A stretch of DNA of 64,000 bases from 66-474 sp040388785 (GTDB lineage Bacteria; Pseudomonadota; Gammaproteobacteria; Xanthomonadales; Rhodanobacteraceae), in the NCBI GenBank assembly GCA_040388785.1, contig JAZKBD010000030.1, positions 1 to 64,000 of the forward strand, in the 5' to 3' direction. Below, in pieces: positions 25,325 through 34,327 of this stretch (position 1 is the first letter of the stretch; every line of letters begins with the position of its first letter). The notes under the pieces were generated by a model. That model was given only the letters and a program-made list of their open reading frames with translations, was not told the origin of the DNA and did no database searches. A program made the position numbers and the translations under genes.

Positions 25325-27510
25325 TTCGAGGCCTCCGCCGGCAGACCCAACTCCTGCGCGAAGAACGCCATCGCCGCCGCCGCGTTGCCGACGCGCTGGC
25401 TGAAAGACGCGGTGACGCCGTGGCCCTCGTTCATGCGCGTCAGCAGCAGCACCGGTTCCTTCGACGTGGTCGCGGCCTGCAGCGCGGCCGCGAACTTGCG
25501 CGACTGCCATGGCGCGACGCGCGGATCGTTGACGCCGGTGATCAGCAGCACCGCCGGATATGCGGTGTCCGGCTTCACGTTCTGCAGCGGCGAATACGCG
25601 CGCAGCCATGCGAAATCGGGCTGCTTCGTCACCGTGCCGTATTCCGAAACGTTGTATTGGCCGTTCGGCCACAGCTCCGCGCGCAGCATGTCGTAGATGC
25701 CGACCAGCGACACCACCGCGCGGTATTCCTCCGGATGTTGCGTCAGCGCGGCGCCCGTCAACAGGCCGCCATTGGAACCGCCGAGGATGCCGAGATGCGC
25801 GGGATCGGTCCAATGCCGTTGCACCAGCGCCTGCGCCGCCGCGTAAAAGTCATCGAACACGTTTTGTTTTTTCGACAGCATGCCGTCGGCATGCCAGCCC
25901 TCGCCGAGCTCGCCGCCGCCGCGGATGTTGGCGACCGCGTACACGCCGCCACGTTCGAGCCATGCGAGGTTGGAACCGAGGAAACGCGGCGGGGTGGTGA
26001 TGCCGAAGCCGCCGTAGCCGTACAGGATCGCCGGGCGCGCGCCGTTCGGCGCCACGCCTTTCATTGCGATCACGGTGACGGGCACCTTGGTGCCGTCCTC
26101 CAAGGTTGCGTCGAGTCGATACGTGACGACCTGCGAATAATCGGCCGCGGGTTTCACTTCGAACACGGTCTTCAGCGTGCCGTTCGCGGCATCGTATTCA
26201 GTCCAGCGCGCGGGAATCGTCCAGCCCGAGTAGGTGATCAGCGCGCGCGCGGAATCCGCACTGCTGGCGATCGTGCCGACGCCGATGCCGGTTTTCGGCA
26301 GCGCCACCGTGCGCACGAACTTGCCGGCGCCCGAGTACTGCTGCACGCGCCAGTCGGGTCCGCGCACTTCGGTGATCAGCAAGCCATTCTTGATCGGCGC
26401 GACCGAGTGCATCGCCCATTCGCCTTGCGGCACCAGCAACGTCGAATGACCGTTCGCATCCAGCGCCAGCAACTTGCCGCGCGGCGCGTCTTGATAAGCG
26501 ATCACCAGCAGGCGATCGCCGTCCCAGGCCGCGCCTTGGTTCACTTCCCACGCGGCGCGCACGTTCGCTGCGGTGCCGAGCGCCTGCTTCCACGGCCCAT
26601 CGCCGTTGCGCAGATACACCGCGTCGGGTGCGCCGTCGCCGGCGTGCACCAGCGCGGCGGCATGTTGGCCGTCCGCCGAACCCAGCAACGTGTACTCCGC
26701 CACTTGCGACCAGCCCTTGCCGAATTCCAGCGCGTCGTTTTTCGCATCGCTGCCGAGCGCGTGGTGGTACAGCGCGGCGTTGAATTGCGATTGGTCGCTC
26801 GGCACGTCGAGCGGCAGCCGCACGTAGGTAACGCCCTTGCCGTCGGCATCCCACACCAAAGCCTGCGGCGTGGTGCCGCCGCCTGCGTGCGGCAGCGCGT
26901 CGGGCAGCGTCTTGCCGGTCGTGACGTCGATGAAACGGATCGTGGTTTCCTCGTTGCCACCTTCGGCCGTGCCGTAAGCGACGTACTTGCCATCCGGCGA
27001 CGGCCAGTAACCGGTGATCGCGGTGCTGCCCTGTGTGTTCGGATCGACAAGCACGCGCGCTTTGCCATGCGGCCAGTCTTGCGCCACCAGCACGGCCTGC
27101 GGCTGCGGCGGCGTCTGGCGCATGTGGAACAAGGTGCCGCCCACGATTTCCGGATCGAATTGCTGCGTCGAGGTCAGCGCGAGTTTGCCGACGCGCTTCG
27201 CGAGCGCCTTGGCATCGACAAACCCATCCATCACCTTTTCCGTGTACGCGTTCTGCGCCGCGATCCACTGCTTCACCGCGGGCGCATCGGCGTCTTCCAG
27301 CCAGCGATACGGATCGTGCATCACGTTGCCGAAAAACGTTTCGGTGACGTCGTGCTGCGCGGTCGGCGGCGGCATCGCGGGAATTTCGTGGCGCGTGTCG
27401 ATCAGCGACTGGTCCAGACCGGCGCCGGTTGTCGGCGGCGGCGTTTGCGCGCAGGCAACGCCGCTCAACAAGGCGAAGCCGAAACCGGCGAGCGGCGAAA
27501 TGCGGCGCAT
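25321..27510 (-). CDS. Prolyl oligopeptidase (S9A), exported
   Basis: 729 residues. A signal sequence ends around GVACAQ; the Cys may allow lipidation, but the lipobox is poor. The N-terminal seven-bladed propeller contains HDPYRWLEDADAP, a hallmark of S9A. The catalytic domain has nucleophile GGSNGG, acid in GVNDPRVAPWQS and His in NEGHGV. It cleaves proline-containing oligopeptides, probably in the periplasm. GGGAG lies 7 bases ahead of the ATG. It overlaps the esterase gene downstream and is divergent from another S9 peptidase. Confidence 0.94.
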   Translation of the reverse strand: MRRISPLAGFGFALLSGVACAQTPPPTTGAGLDQSLIDTRHEIPAMPPPTAQHDVTETFFGNVMHDPYRWLEDADAPAVKQWIAAQNAYTEKVMDGFVDAKALAKRVGKLALTSTQQFDPEIVGGTLFHMRQTPPQPQAVLVAQDWPHGKARVLVDPNTQGSTAITGYWPSPDGKYVAYGTAEGGNEETTIRFIDVTTGKTLPDALPHAGGGTTPQALVWDADGKGVTYVRLPLDVPSDQSQFNAALYHHALGSDAKNDALEFGKGWSQVAEYTLLGSADGQHAAALVHAGDGAPDAVYLRNGDGPWKQALGTAANVRAAWEVNQGAAWDGDRLLVIAYQDAPRGKLLALDANGHSTLLVPQGEWAMHSVAPIKNGLLITEVRGPDWRVQQYSGAGKFVRTVALPKTGIGVGTIASSADSARALITYSGWTIPARWTEYDAANGTLKTVFEVKPAADYSQVVTYRLDATLEDGTKVPVTVIAMKGVAPNGARPAILYGYGGFGITTPPRFLGSNLAWLERGGVYAVANIRGGGELGEGWHADGMLSKKQNVFDDFYAAAQALVQRHWTDPAHLGILGGSNGGLLTGAALTQHPEEYRAVVSLVGIYDMLRAELWPNGQYNVSEYGTVTKQPDFAWLRAYSPLQNVKPDTAYPAVLLITGVNDPRVAPWQSRKFAAALQAATTSKEPVLLLTRMNEGHGVTASFSQRVGNAAAAMAFFAQELGLPAEASK

Positions 27511-27661
27511 GGCGGGACTCCCGTTCGAGGAATGCCGGCAGGGTAGCGCCGGCGCGGCCGTGGCGCCACGCGCTCGGCATGCGGGGCGTTCGGGACTTTC
27601 GGCGCTTGCGCGTGCGAATCACGTGTGGCTACGCTGCGGTCTTTTGTTCGGGAATGACTCC

Positions 27662-30154
27662 ATGAATCGCTTCGCCGTCGCCGGCCTGGTTTGCCTTCTG
27701 GCGAGCGCAAGCGCGCTCGCCGCCGCGCCGCAGGGCACGGCGTCCGCCGCCCCCGCGAACGCAGCGCAGAAACTCACGCTCGAGCAGATCATGGCCGATC
27801 CCGACTGGATCGGGCCGGTCGAGGACGAATACTGGAGCGTCGACGGCCGCAGCGTGTACTTCAAGCTGAAGCGCAAGGGTTCGTCGATCCACGATCTGTA
27901 CCGCGCGCCCGCGGACGGCGGCACGCCGGTCAAGTTGAGCGATGCCGAACTGGCCACGGCCGACGGTCCCGCGCTGTTCGATCGCGCACGCGATCGCGCG
28001 GCGTTCATCCGCCATGGCGACGTGTTCGTGCGCGACGTTTCGACCGGCACGACGCGCCAGGTCACCCGCGACGACGCCGACAAGTTCGGCCTGCAGATTT
28101 CCGCCGACGGCCAGCTCGTGAGCTGGAGCCAGGGCAACGCATGGTTCGTTTGGAATGCGTCGACCGGCGTGGCGGCGCCGGCCGCGACCCTGAAGATGGA
28201 AGACAATCCCGCCGACGCCAAGCCCGACCAGATGGAGCGCCTGCAGTTGCGCCTGTTCTCGACGCTGCGCGAGATCAAGGCCGACAAGGACGCGGTGCGC
28301 GAACACGACGACAAGCTGGACGCGGAAAATCCCGCGCGCGCCGCGGCGCCGTTCTACCTGGGCGACAAGGTGCGGGTGGTGATGACCTCGCTGTCGCCGA
28401 ACGCGCGCTGGCTGCTGGCGGTGACGGAGCCGAAGTCGTACCAGCGCGGCAAGCATCCAGACGTCATCCATTACGTCAACGATTCCGGCTACCCGGAAGC
28501 CGAACCCGCGCGCACTTACGTCGGCCACAACGGCGCCGCCCCCCAATCTTTGGTGCTGCTGGATCTGCAGGCGCACAGGCAGTATCCGTTGTCGGTGGAC
28601 GACCTGCCCGGCATTCACGACGATCCGTTGCACGAGCTGCGCGCGAAACGCATCGCACAATTGAAGCAGGAAGGCCATGACGACGAAGCCGCCGCGCTGG
28701 CCGCGCCCAAGATGCGGCCAGTGTCGATCAACTTCGTCGCGGTCGGCGAATCGGGTGTCCCCGCGATCATGTGGAGCGCCGACGGCAATCAGCTCGCGGT
28801 CGAGCTCGTCGCCAACGACCACAAGGACCGCTGGATCGAATCGCTGGACTTCGCCGGCCACAGGCTGGTGACGCAGGATCGACTCACCGATCCGGCGTGG
28901 ATCAACTGGAGCTTCAACGAACTCGGCTGGCTGCCGGACAACCGCACGTTGTGGTTCGAATCGGAAGCATCAGGTTATGCGCAGTTGTTCGTGAAGCCGC
29001 TCGACGGCAAGGCGCGCGCGCTGACTGCGACCGGCTTCGAAGTCTCGACACCGGTGGTGTCGCCTGACGGCCGGTGGTTCTACGTGCGTTCCAACAGGCA
29101 GGCGCCGTATGCCTACGACGTCTACCGCGTGCCGGTTGCCGGCGGCGGACTGGAACAGGTGACGCACTTCGAGGGCATGGACGACTTCCAGTTGTCACCC
29201 GACGGTTCGAAGCTTGCGGTGCTGCACTCGACCGCGTACATCCCGCCGCAGCTTGCGGTGGTCGATGCCTCGGGCGGCAACGTGCACGAACTCACCGACA
29301 CCCGCACGCCGGAATACAAGGCGCTGTCGTCCACCTGGGTGCAACCGCAGTTCGTGAAGGTGCCGAGCAGCCACGGCCATTTCGGCGTGTGGGCCAAGTT
29401 CTACAAACCCATCGATTACGACACCTCGCATACACATCCCGCGGTGTTCTTCGTGCACGGCGCGGGCTACCTGCAGGACGTGGAGAAGAACTGGTCGTAC
29501 TACTTCCGCGAGCAGATGTTCAACAACCTGCTGACGCAGGAAGGCTACGTGGTGCTGGACATGGATTACCGCGGCTCGGCGGGCTACGGCCGCGACTGGC
29601 GCGACGCGATCTACCGGCACATGGGCCATCCGGAACTGGAAGACCTGCTGGACGGCAAGGCATGGCTGGTGAAGAACCAGCATGTCGATCCGCGGCGCGT
29701 CGGCGTCTACGGCGGCTCCTACGGCGGCTTCATGACCGAGATGGCGCTGCTGCGTGTGCCGGGCGAATTCGCCGCTGGCGCGGCGCTGCGTCCGCCGTCG
29801 GACTGGACCAGCTACAACGACGGCTACACGTCCGACATCCTCAACACGCCGCAACTCGATCCCGAGGCGTACAAGGTTTCCTCGCCGATCGAGTACGCGA
29901 AGAATCTTGCCGATCCGCTGCTGATCATGCACGGCCTGATCGACAACAACGTGATGCCGGGCGATTCGATCCGCCTGTACCAGCGCTTCATCGAACTGCA
30001 CAAGCACAACTTCTGGATCTCGCTGTACCCGATGGAACGCCACGCGTTCGAACACGCCGATGACTGGTACGACGAATACCGTCGCATCCATGAGCTGTTC
30101 ACGCGGTACGTGAAGGACCGCGGCAACGCCGCGACGGCGCCAGCTGCCGAGTGA
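27662..30154 (+). CDS. S9 family peptidase, dipeptidyl-peptidase IV-like
   Basis: 830 residues with a signal peptide (about 1-20). A long beta-propeller with WD40-like PD40 repeats (IMWSADGNQLAVE, FQLSPDGSKLAVL) precedes the hydrolase domain: HGAGYLQDV, nucleophile GGSYGGFM, acid in HGLIDNNV and His in MERHAFEH. This matches DPP4/acylaminoacyl-peptidase-type enzymes that remove dipeptides or blocked residues in the periplasm. The frame is open far upstream, but the ATG at 27662 directly precedes the signal peptide. Confidence 0.92.
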   Translation: MNRFAVAGLVCLLASASALAAAPQGTASAAPANAAQKLTLEQIMADPDWIGPVEDEYWSVDGRSVYFKLKRKGSSIHDLYRAPADGGTPVKLSDAELATADGPALFDRARDRAAFIRHGDVFVRDVSTGTTRQVTRDDADKFGLQISADGQLVSWSQGNAWFVWNASTGVAAPAATLKMEDNPADAKPDQMERLQLRLFSTLREIKADKDAVREHDDKLDAENPARAAAPFYLGDKVRVVMTSLSPNARWLLAVTEPKSYQRGKHPDVIHYVNDSGYPEAEPARTYVGHNGAAPQSLVLLDLQAHRQYPLSVDDLPGIHDDPLHELRAKRIAQLKQEGHDDEAAALAAPKMRPVSINFVAVGESGVPAIMWSADGNQLAVELVANDHKDRWIESLDFAGHRLVTQDRLTDPAWINWSFNELGWLPDNRTLWFESEASGYAQLFVKPLDGKARALTATGFEVSTPVVSPDGRWFYVRSNRQAPYAYDVYRVPVAGGGLEQVTHFEGMDDFQLSPDGSKLAVLHSTAYIPPQLAVVDASGGNVHELTDTRTPEYKALSSTWVQPQFVKVPSSHGHFGVWAKFYKPIDYDTSHTHPAVFFVHGAGYLQDVEKNWSYYFREQMFNNLLTQEGYVVLDMDYRGSAGYGRDWRDAIYRHMGHPELEDLLDGKAWLVKNQHVDPRRVGVYGGSYGGFMTEMALLRVPGEFAAGAALRPPSDWTSYNDGYTSDILNTPQLDPEAYKVSSPIEYAKNLADPLLIMHGLIDNNVMPGDSIRLYQRFIELHKHNFWISLYPMERHAFEHADDWYDEYRRIHELFTRYVKDRGNAATAPAAE

Positions 30155-30177
30155 AGCTCCGGTTGGACCTTGCAAGA

Positions 30178-30201
30178 AAACGGCGCCATCTGGCGCCGTT
30201 T
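30178..30201. terminator. Bidirectional stem-loop between convergent genes
   Basis: A perfect 10-bp stem AAACGGCGCC/GGCGCCGTTT with a 4-base loop. The A and T ends serve both strands, and it separates the S9 peptidase gene from the polysaccharide export gene. Confidence 0.8.
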
Positions 30202-30219
30202 GCGTTCGGGCGAAAGGAT

Positions 30220-31383
30220 CTACTTCGAAATGTAGTAGTTGCTCGCCGCCGTCGCGCTCAACGCACTGGTAAGCGGCAACAACTGGCTGAGGAAACGGTT
30301 CCAGCGGGTGACGCTGGCGGCGGACGCGAACACCACGTCACCCGGCTTGACATCGAAGCCGTCGGCCAGCGCAAATGCGGCCGGTGATTTCAGATCGAGC
30401 TGGTACACGGTGGGACGCTGCGTGGCGTGGCCATTCTTGTCGAAGGCGCCGCGCACGACATAGATCATGCCCTTGGAAGTCACCTCGTTGAGACCGCCGG
30501 CGTCGCCGAGCGCCTGCGTCAGCGTGATGTCGCCGGTCTTGAAGCGCAGCGATTGCGGGCGCGTGACTTCACCCATCACGAACACTTTCTGGCGATCGTT
30601 GAAGGGCACCAGCACGCGGTCGCCGGCTTCGAGATAAATCTTGCTGGCCGGTCCGCCCCCCTTCCCCGCATAGCCGCTCATGTCGAGGTGATAAGTCTGG
30701 TCGCCGCGCGTCAGTACCACGTCGGAGAGGTTGGCGTTCTCGTTGTCCACGCCCGCGTTGGCGATCGCCTCGCCCAGCGTCATCGGCACGGTAGTCATGG
30801 ACTGCGTGCCGGACTTCACCAGCGCGCCCTCCACCACCACATGCTGGCTGGCGTAGTTGGCAACGCTGATATCCACCATCGGGTTCTTGATCCAGTGCGC
30901 CAGCTTCGACGCGAGCGCCTCGCGCGCCTCTTCGATGGTCATGCCCTCGACCTTCATCTGCCCGATGTACGGGTAGTAGAGCGTTCCATCCGGCCGCACC
31001 AGACGGCCATTGGCCGAGCCTTCCTGCTGTGACCCCGCGGGCGAAGTCAGCTCGGGATGATCCCACACCGTGATGTACAAGGTGTCGCCGGGACCAATGT
31101 GGTATCCCTGCGGGCGGTAGTCGAGCAACGCGGGCGGAATCACGGGCGCCTCGCTGGCAGCCTGCAGGTTCGTCACCAACTCCGGCGTGATCGGAACGAG
31201 TTGCACGTAGCCATTGTCGTTGTTGCCGCTGCGCACACCCATGGTCTGCCCGGGCGCAATGCCGCAACCCGCCAAACCCGCCAGTGCCATCGCGCCTACG
31301 GTGATCTGGATGCCGCGCACGAGGCGCCGCCTATCCGTAGCCGCCGCCGATGAAGATCGACGCGCATCCGACATGTCCATCAT
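30220..31383 (-). CDS. Wza/GumB-type polysaccharide export outer-membrane lipoprotein
   Basis: 387 residues. After a 20-residue charged leader, a hydrophobic stretch ends with a strong lipobox LAGC (Cys40). Then comes the polysaccharide export domain (YHIGPGDTLYITVWDHPEL, GTLYYPYIGQMKVEGMT) followed by two SLBB domains (VVVEGALVKSGTQ and VFVMGEVTRPQSLRF). Wza proteins form the octameric outer-membrane channel for exopolysaccharide. AGGAG lies 10 bases upstream. The gene is alone on the minus strand, divergent from the long biosynthesis operon headed by the Wzc-type gene, so the two should be co-regulated from the region between. Confidence 0.93.
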   Translation of the reverse strand: MMDMSDARRSSSAAATDRRRLVRGIQITVGAMALAGLAGCGIAPGQTMGVRSGNNDNGYVQLVPITPELVTNLQAASEAPVIPPALLDYRPQGYHIGPGDTLYITVWDHPELTSPAGSQQEGSANGRLVRPDGTLYYPYIGQMKVEGMTIEEAREALASKLAHWIKNPMVDISVANYASQHVVVEGALVKSGTQSMTTVPMTLGEAIANAGVDNENANLSDVVLTRGDQTYHLDMSGYAGKGGGPASKIYLEAGDRVLVPFNDRQKVFVMGEVTRPQSLRFKTGDITLTQALGDAGGLNEVTSKGMIYVVRGAFDKNGHATQRPTVYQLDLKSPAAFALADGFDVKPGDVVFASAASVTRWNRFLSQLLPLTSALSATAASNYYISK

Positions 31384-32083
31384 GGTCCGCGTGCTCCTGT
31401 GCTGTTTTGGTCCCTGTACCTTTACCCGTCTGATGCTGAATCCGGAGTATGGAGACCCTGTTCCGCACTTGTCCACCCACTCTGTTCACGTTATTAGCGA
31501 AGCATTTATTTATGCCTTATTCATTGCATTTTCATGTTTGATTCACCTGAATGAACGAGCTGGAAACGTGGGACACACAGAACGGATGGAATCGAGTTGG
31601 GGTCGCTCTCATTTCCATGAGTTTGGCAGGCAGCGGAGTCGCCCCGTTGCACGTTTGTGACGAGTACGTGAAGGCGCGCGGAGCTTGCAGGCGCACGAGC
31701 CTGATGCTGACGAGCTACTGAATGCGCGTGCCAGGAAACGCACGAACGCTCGCAAAATGCGATCCGGATCTCGCCGGCCGGTCTACACTCGGTGACTCCG
31801 TTGTTTCGGCAATGCGCAGGCGAATGAGTTCGGCAATCCAGTGGTACGGACGTTCAGCGGTTTTTTCGGGTGCGTTTCAGCTGGGTTCAATACGGAGATA
31901 TCACGATCCATTTTCGAAGGTTTAACCGATCATCAAAGTCATTTCACCACTCACAGTGGAAGAGTGAACGTCTCCCAAAGCGCGCAATGTACCGAATCGC
32001 GCGGCGGCAGGCCGGATCCTTCGGCCAAGCAGAATCACGAATTCCCCACGCAGAGACGCTTTCTTCCACGGGATAGGAGTCCC
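31384..32083. promoter_or_regulatory. Divergent regulatory region of the polysaccharide locus
   Basis: A 700-bp gene-free region between the export gene and the Wzc-type gene. The part at about 31490-31560 is distinctly AT-rich and is the likely promoter of the export gene. TAGGAG before the ATG at 32084 is the ribosome-binding site of the operon. I found no ops/JUMPstart sequence, no CRP/Clp-type TGTGA-N6-TCACA palindrome and no credible open frame. Confidence 0.5.
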
Positions 32084-34327
32084 ATGAACAAGGCGATGAC
32101 CATCGCGAATCCACGAGCCGTTGGATTCGACACGCGCCCCGATGATGAACTCGATCTGCGGGCCCTCCTCGGCACACTCCTGGACCACAAGCGCCTGATC
32201 GCTGGCGTCACGGCGGCGTGCTTCGTCATAGCCCTCCTCTATGTCCTGATCGCAACGCCTGTCTACGAGGCCAATGCGATGGTCCAGGTCGAACAATCGC
32301 CGACCTTGCCGGGCCTCACAGCGGTCGCCGAAGCGGTGGGCGCATCGAACCCGGAATCCACCGACGCGCTTTCCATCCTCACCGCGGAATCGGTGCTCAA
32401 GCCCGCGGTCGACAACCTCGACCTGAACACGGTGATCGGCAACTACCAGATACCGGTGATCGGCAGCCTGATCGCGCGCTCCTACACGCCGGCCGCACCG
32501 GGCGAAGTCGCCAAGCCTTGGCTCGGACTTTCCGGTTACAACTGGGGCGGTTCGCACCTGGACGTGCAGCGACTCGATGTTCCGGACAACATGCTGGGCA
32601 AGAAGATGACGCTCGTCGCGGGCAAGGACGGCGCGTACACGCTCTGGGAGGACAGCATCATCCCGTTCCTGCGCGGCAGGCTGCTGCTGCACGGAATCGT
32701 TGGCCAGACCGCCAAAGGTTCCGGCGTGACGATGCTGGTGGGAAGCCTGCAGGCCAATCCCGGCATGCGTTTCCACGTCACCCGCAACTACGAGATGACG
32801 ACGATCCACCGGCTGCAGAGAGACATCAATGCCAAGCAGGCGTCGCAGGGCGCCAATGTCATCGAGCTGAGTTACGACAGTGACAGCCCGCAGAACGCGG
32901 TGGCCGTGCTCGACCAGGTCACCAAGGCCTACCTCGCCCAGAACGTGGGGCGCAATTCGGCACAAGCCGCCAACAGCCTGAAGTTCGTGAACCAGCAACT
33001 GCCGGTCGTGAAAAAGCGCCTGGAGGATGCGCAGGCGGCACTCAACGCGTACCAGTTGAAGGCGCACTCGGTCGACGTGCCGATGCAGACGCAAAGCATG
33101 CTGACCCAGATCGACACGCTCGACGCCAGCATCCAGCAACTGGAGACGCAGAGGATCGCGGCGGCGCGTCTGTACACGCCGGCGAACCCCGCCTACCAGG
33201 CGGTCGTCAAGCAGATCGGCGCCTTGTCGGCGCAGAAGTCCGCGATCCAGAAACGGATGGATACGCTGCCCAACACGCAACGCGAACTGCTGCGGCTGGA
33301 CGGCAACGTGAGCGTGCTCAACACCACCTACAATGGTTTGCTCAACGAGGAGCAGCAGCTCGAAATCGCGCAGGCCGGCACCGTCGGCACCACGCGCATC
33401 GTCGACAAGCCCAGCGTGGACATCACGCGTCCGGTGAAGCCACGGAAGTTGCTGACGGTCGCGGCCAGCACCTTCATTGGCGCCTTCTTCGCGTCCGGCT
33501 TCGTGCTGTTGCGCAAGACATTGCGTAAGGGCGTGGAGGATCCGTCGGAAATCGAGCAGCTCGGCTTGCCGGTGTACACCGCGATTCCATTGAGCGTGCA
33601 GCAACTTGAGCTGTCGGAGCGCAGTCAGCGCCTGTTCGCGCGCCGGCGCCACCGCCTGCTGGCGCTGGCCGCGCCGGACGACGTGGCCGCCGAAGCGCTG
33701 CGCAGCCTCCGCACCAGCCTGCGCTTCGTGCAGCGTGACGCCAGCAACAAGGTAGTCATGGTTTGCGGTGCCAGTTCGAAGGCGGGCAAGACGTTCGTTT
33801 CCGCGAATCTCGCCGCGGTGAATGCGCAGGCGGGCCAGCGCGTGCTGCTGATCGACGCCAACATGCGCGACGCGCAGCTGCATACGATTCTCGGCGGACG
33901 CCCGGAGAACGGCTTGTCCGAATTGCTCGCCGACCGGATCGTCGACGAAGAAGCGATCCGCGACGTCGAAGGCGTGGAGAACCTGCACTTCATTTCCGCC
34001 GGCCGACGTCCTGCCAATCCCTCGGAACTGCTGATGCGCAACAGCTTCGCGGCGCTGCTGCGGAGGCTGTCGCCGCACTACGACATGGTGGTGATCGACA
34101 GTCCGCCGATCCTTGCCGTCACGGATGCCGCGATCATCGGCCACTTTGCCGGCACCAACCTGCTGGTCGTGCGCTTCGGCCTCAACCATTCGCGCGAAGT
34201 CGAGATGGCGATGCAGCGGTTGCAGCAGAGCGGCGTCGAAGTCAGCGGCGTGGTGTTCAATGGCATGGAGAAGCGCAGCGGCGGCTACTCCCCCTACGGT
34301 TATTTCGGGTATGGAACCGAGGCATGA
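32084..34327 (+). CDS. Wzc-type polysaccharide co-polymerase with tyrosine autokinase domain
   Basis: 747 residues. Transmembrane helix 1 is near residues 38-58, followed by a Wzz-type periplasmic domain with a long coiled-coil region (about 310-430) and helix 2 near 455-478. The cytoplasmic BY-kinase domain contains Walker A GASSKAGKT (about 563-571), Walker A' VLLIDANMRD and Walker B MVVIDSPP. The C-terminus is a tyrosine cluster, YSPYGYFGYG, for trans-autophosphorylation. It controls chain length and export together with the Wza-type protein. It heads an operon of overlapping genes; its stop overlaps the next ATG (ATGA). Confidence 0.94.
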   Translation: MNKAMTIANPRAVGFDTRPDDELDLRALLGTLLDHKRLIAGVTAACFVIALLYVLIATPVYEANAMVQVEQSPTLPGLTAVAEAVGASNPESTDALSILTAESVLKPAVDNLDLNTVIGNYQIPVIGSLIARSYTPAAPGEVAKPWLGLSGYNWGGSHLDVQRLDVPDNMLGKKMTLVAGKDGAYTLWEDSIIPFLRGRLLLHGIVGQTAKGSGVTMLVGSLQANPGMRFHVTRNYEMTTIHRLQRDINAKQASQGANVIELSYDSDSPQNAVAVLDQVTKAYLAQNVGRNSAQAANSLKFVNQQLPVVKKRLEDAQAALNAYQLKAHSVDVPMQTQSMLTQIDTLDASIQQLETQRIAAARLYTPANPAYQAVVKQIGALSAQKSAIQKRMDTLPNTQRELLRLDGNVSVLNTTYNGLLNEEQQLEIAQAGTVGTTRIVDKPSVDITRPVKPRKLLTVAASTFIGAFFASGFVLLRKTLRKGVEDPSEIEQLGLPVYTAIPLSVQQLELSERSQRLFARRRHRLLALAAPDDVAAEALRSLRTSLRFVQRDASNKVVMVCGASSKAGKTFVSANLAAVNAQAGQRVLLIDANMRDAQLHTILGGRPENGLSELLADRIVDEEAIRDVEGVENLHFISAGRRPANPSELLMRNSFAALLRRLSPHYDMVVIDSPPILAVTDAAIIGHFAGTNLLVVRFGLNHSREVEMAMQRLQQSGVEVSGVVFNGMEKRSGGYSPYGYFGYGTEA

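Noticed and set aside
25420..27546. Long open frame antisense to the prolyl oligopeptidase gene
   Set aside because: Shadow of a well-supported S9A gene; its sequence is dominated by His/Arg/Gln/Ala as expected for antisense high-GC frames.
31384..32083. JUMPstart/ops element or c-di-GMP riboswitch upstream of the polysaccharide operon
   Set aside because: No GGCGGTAG core and no GEMM-type conserved blocks were found.
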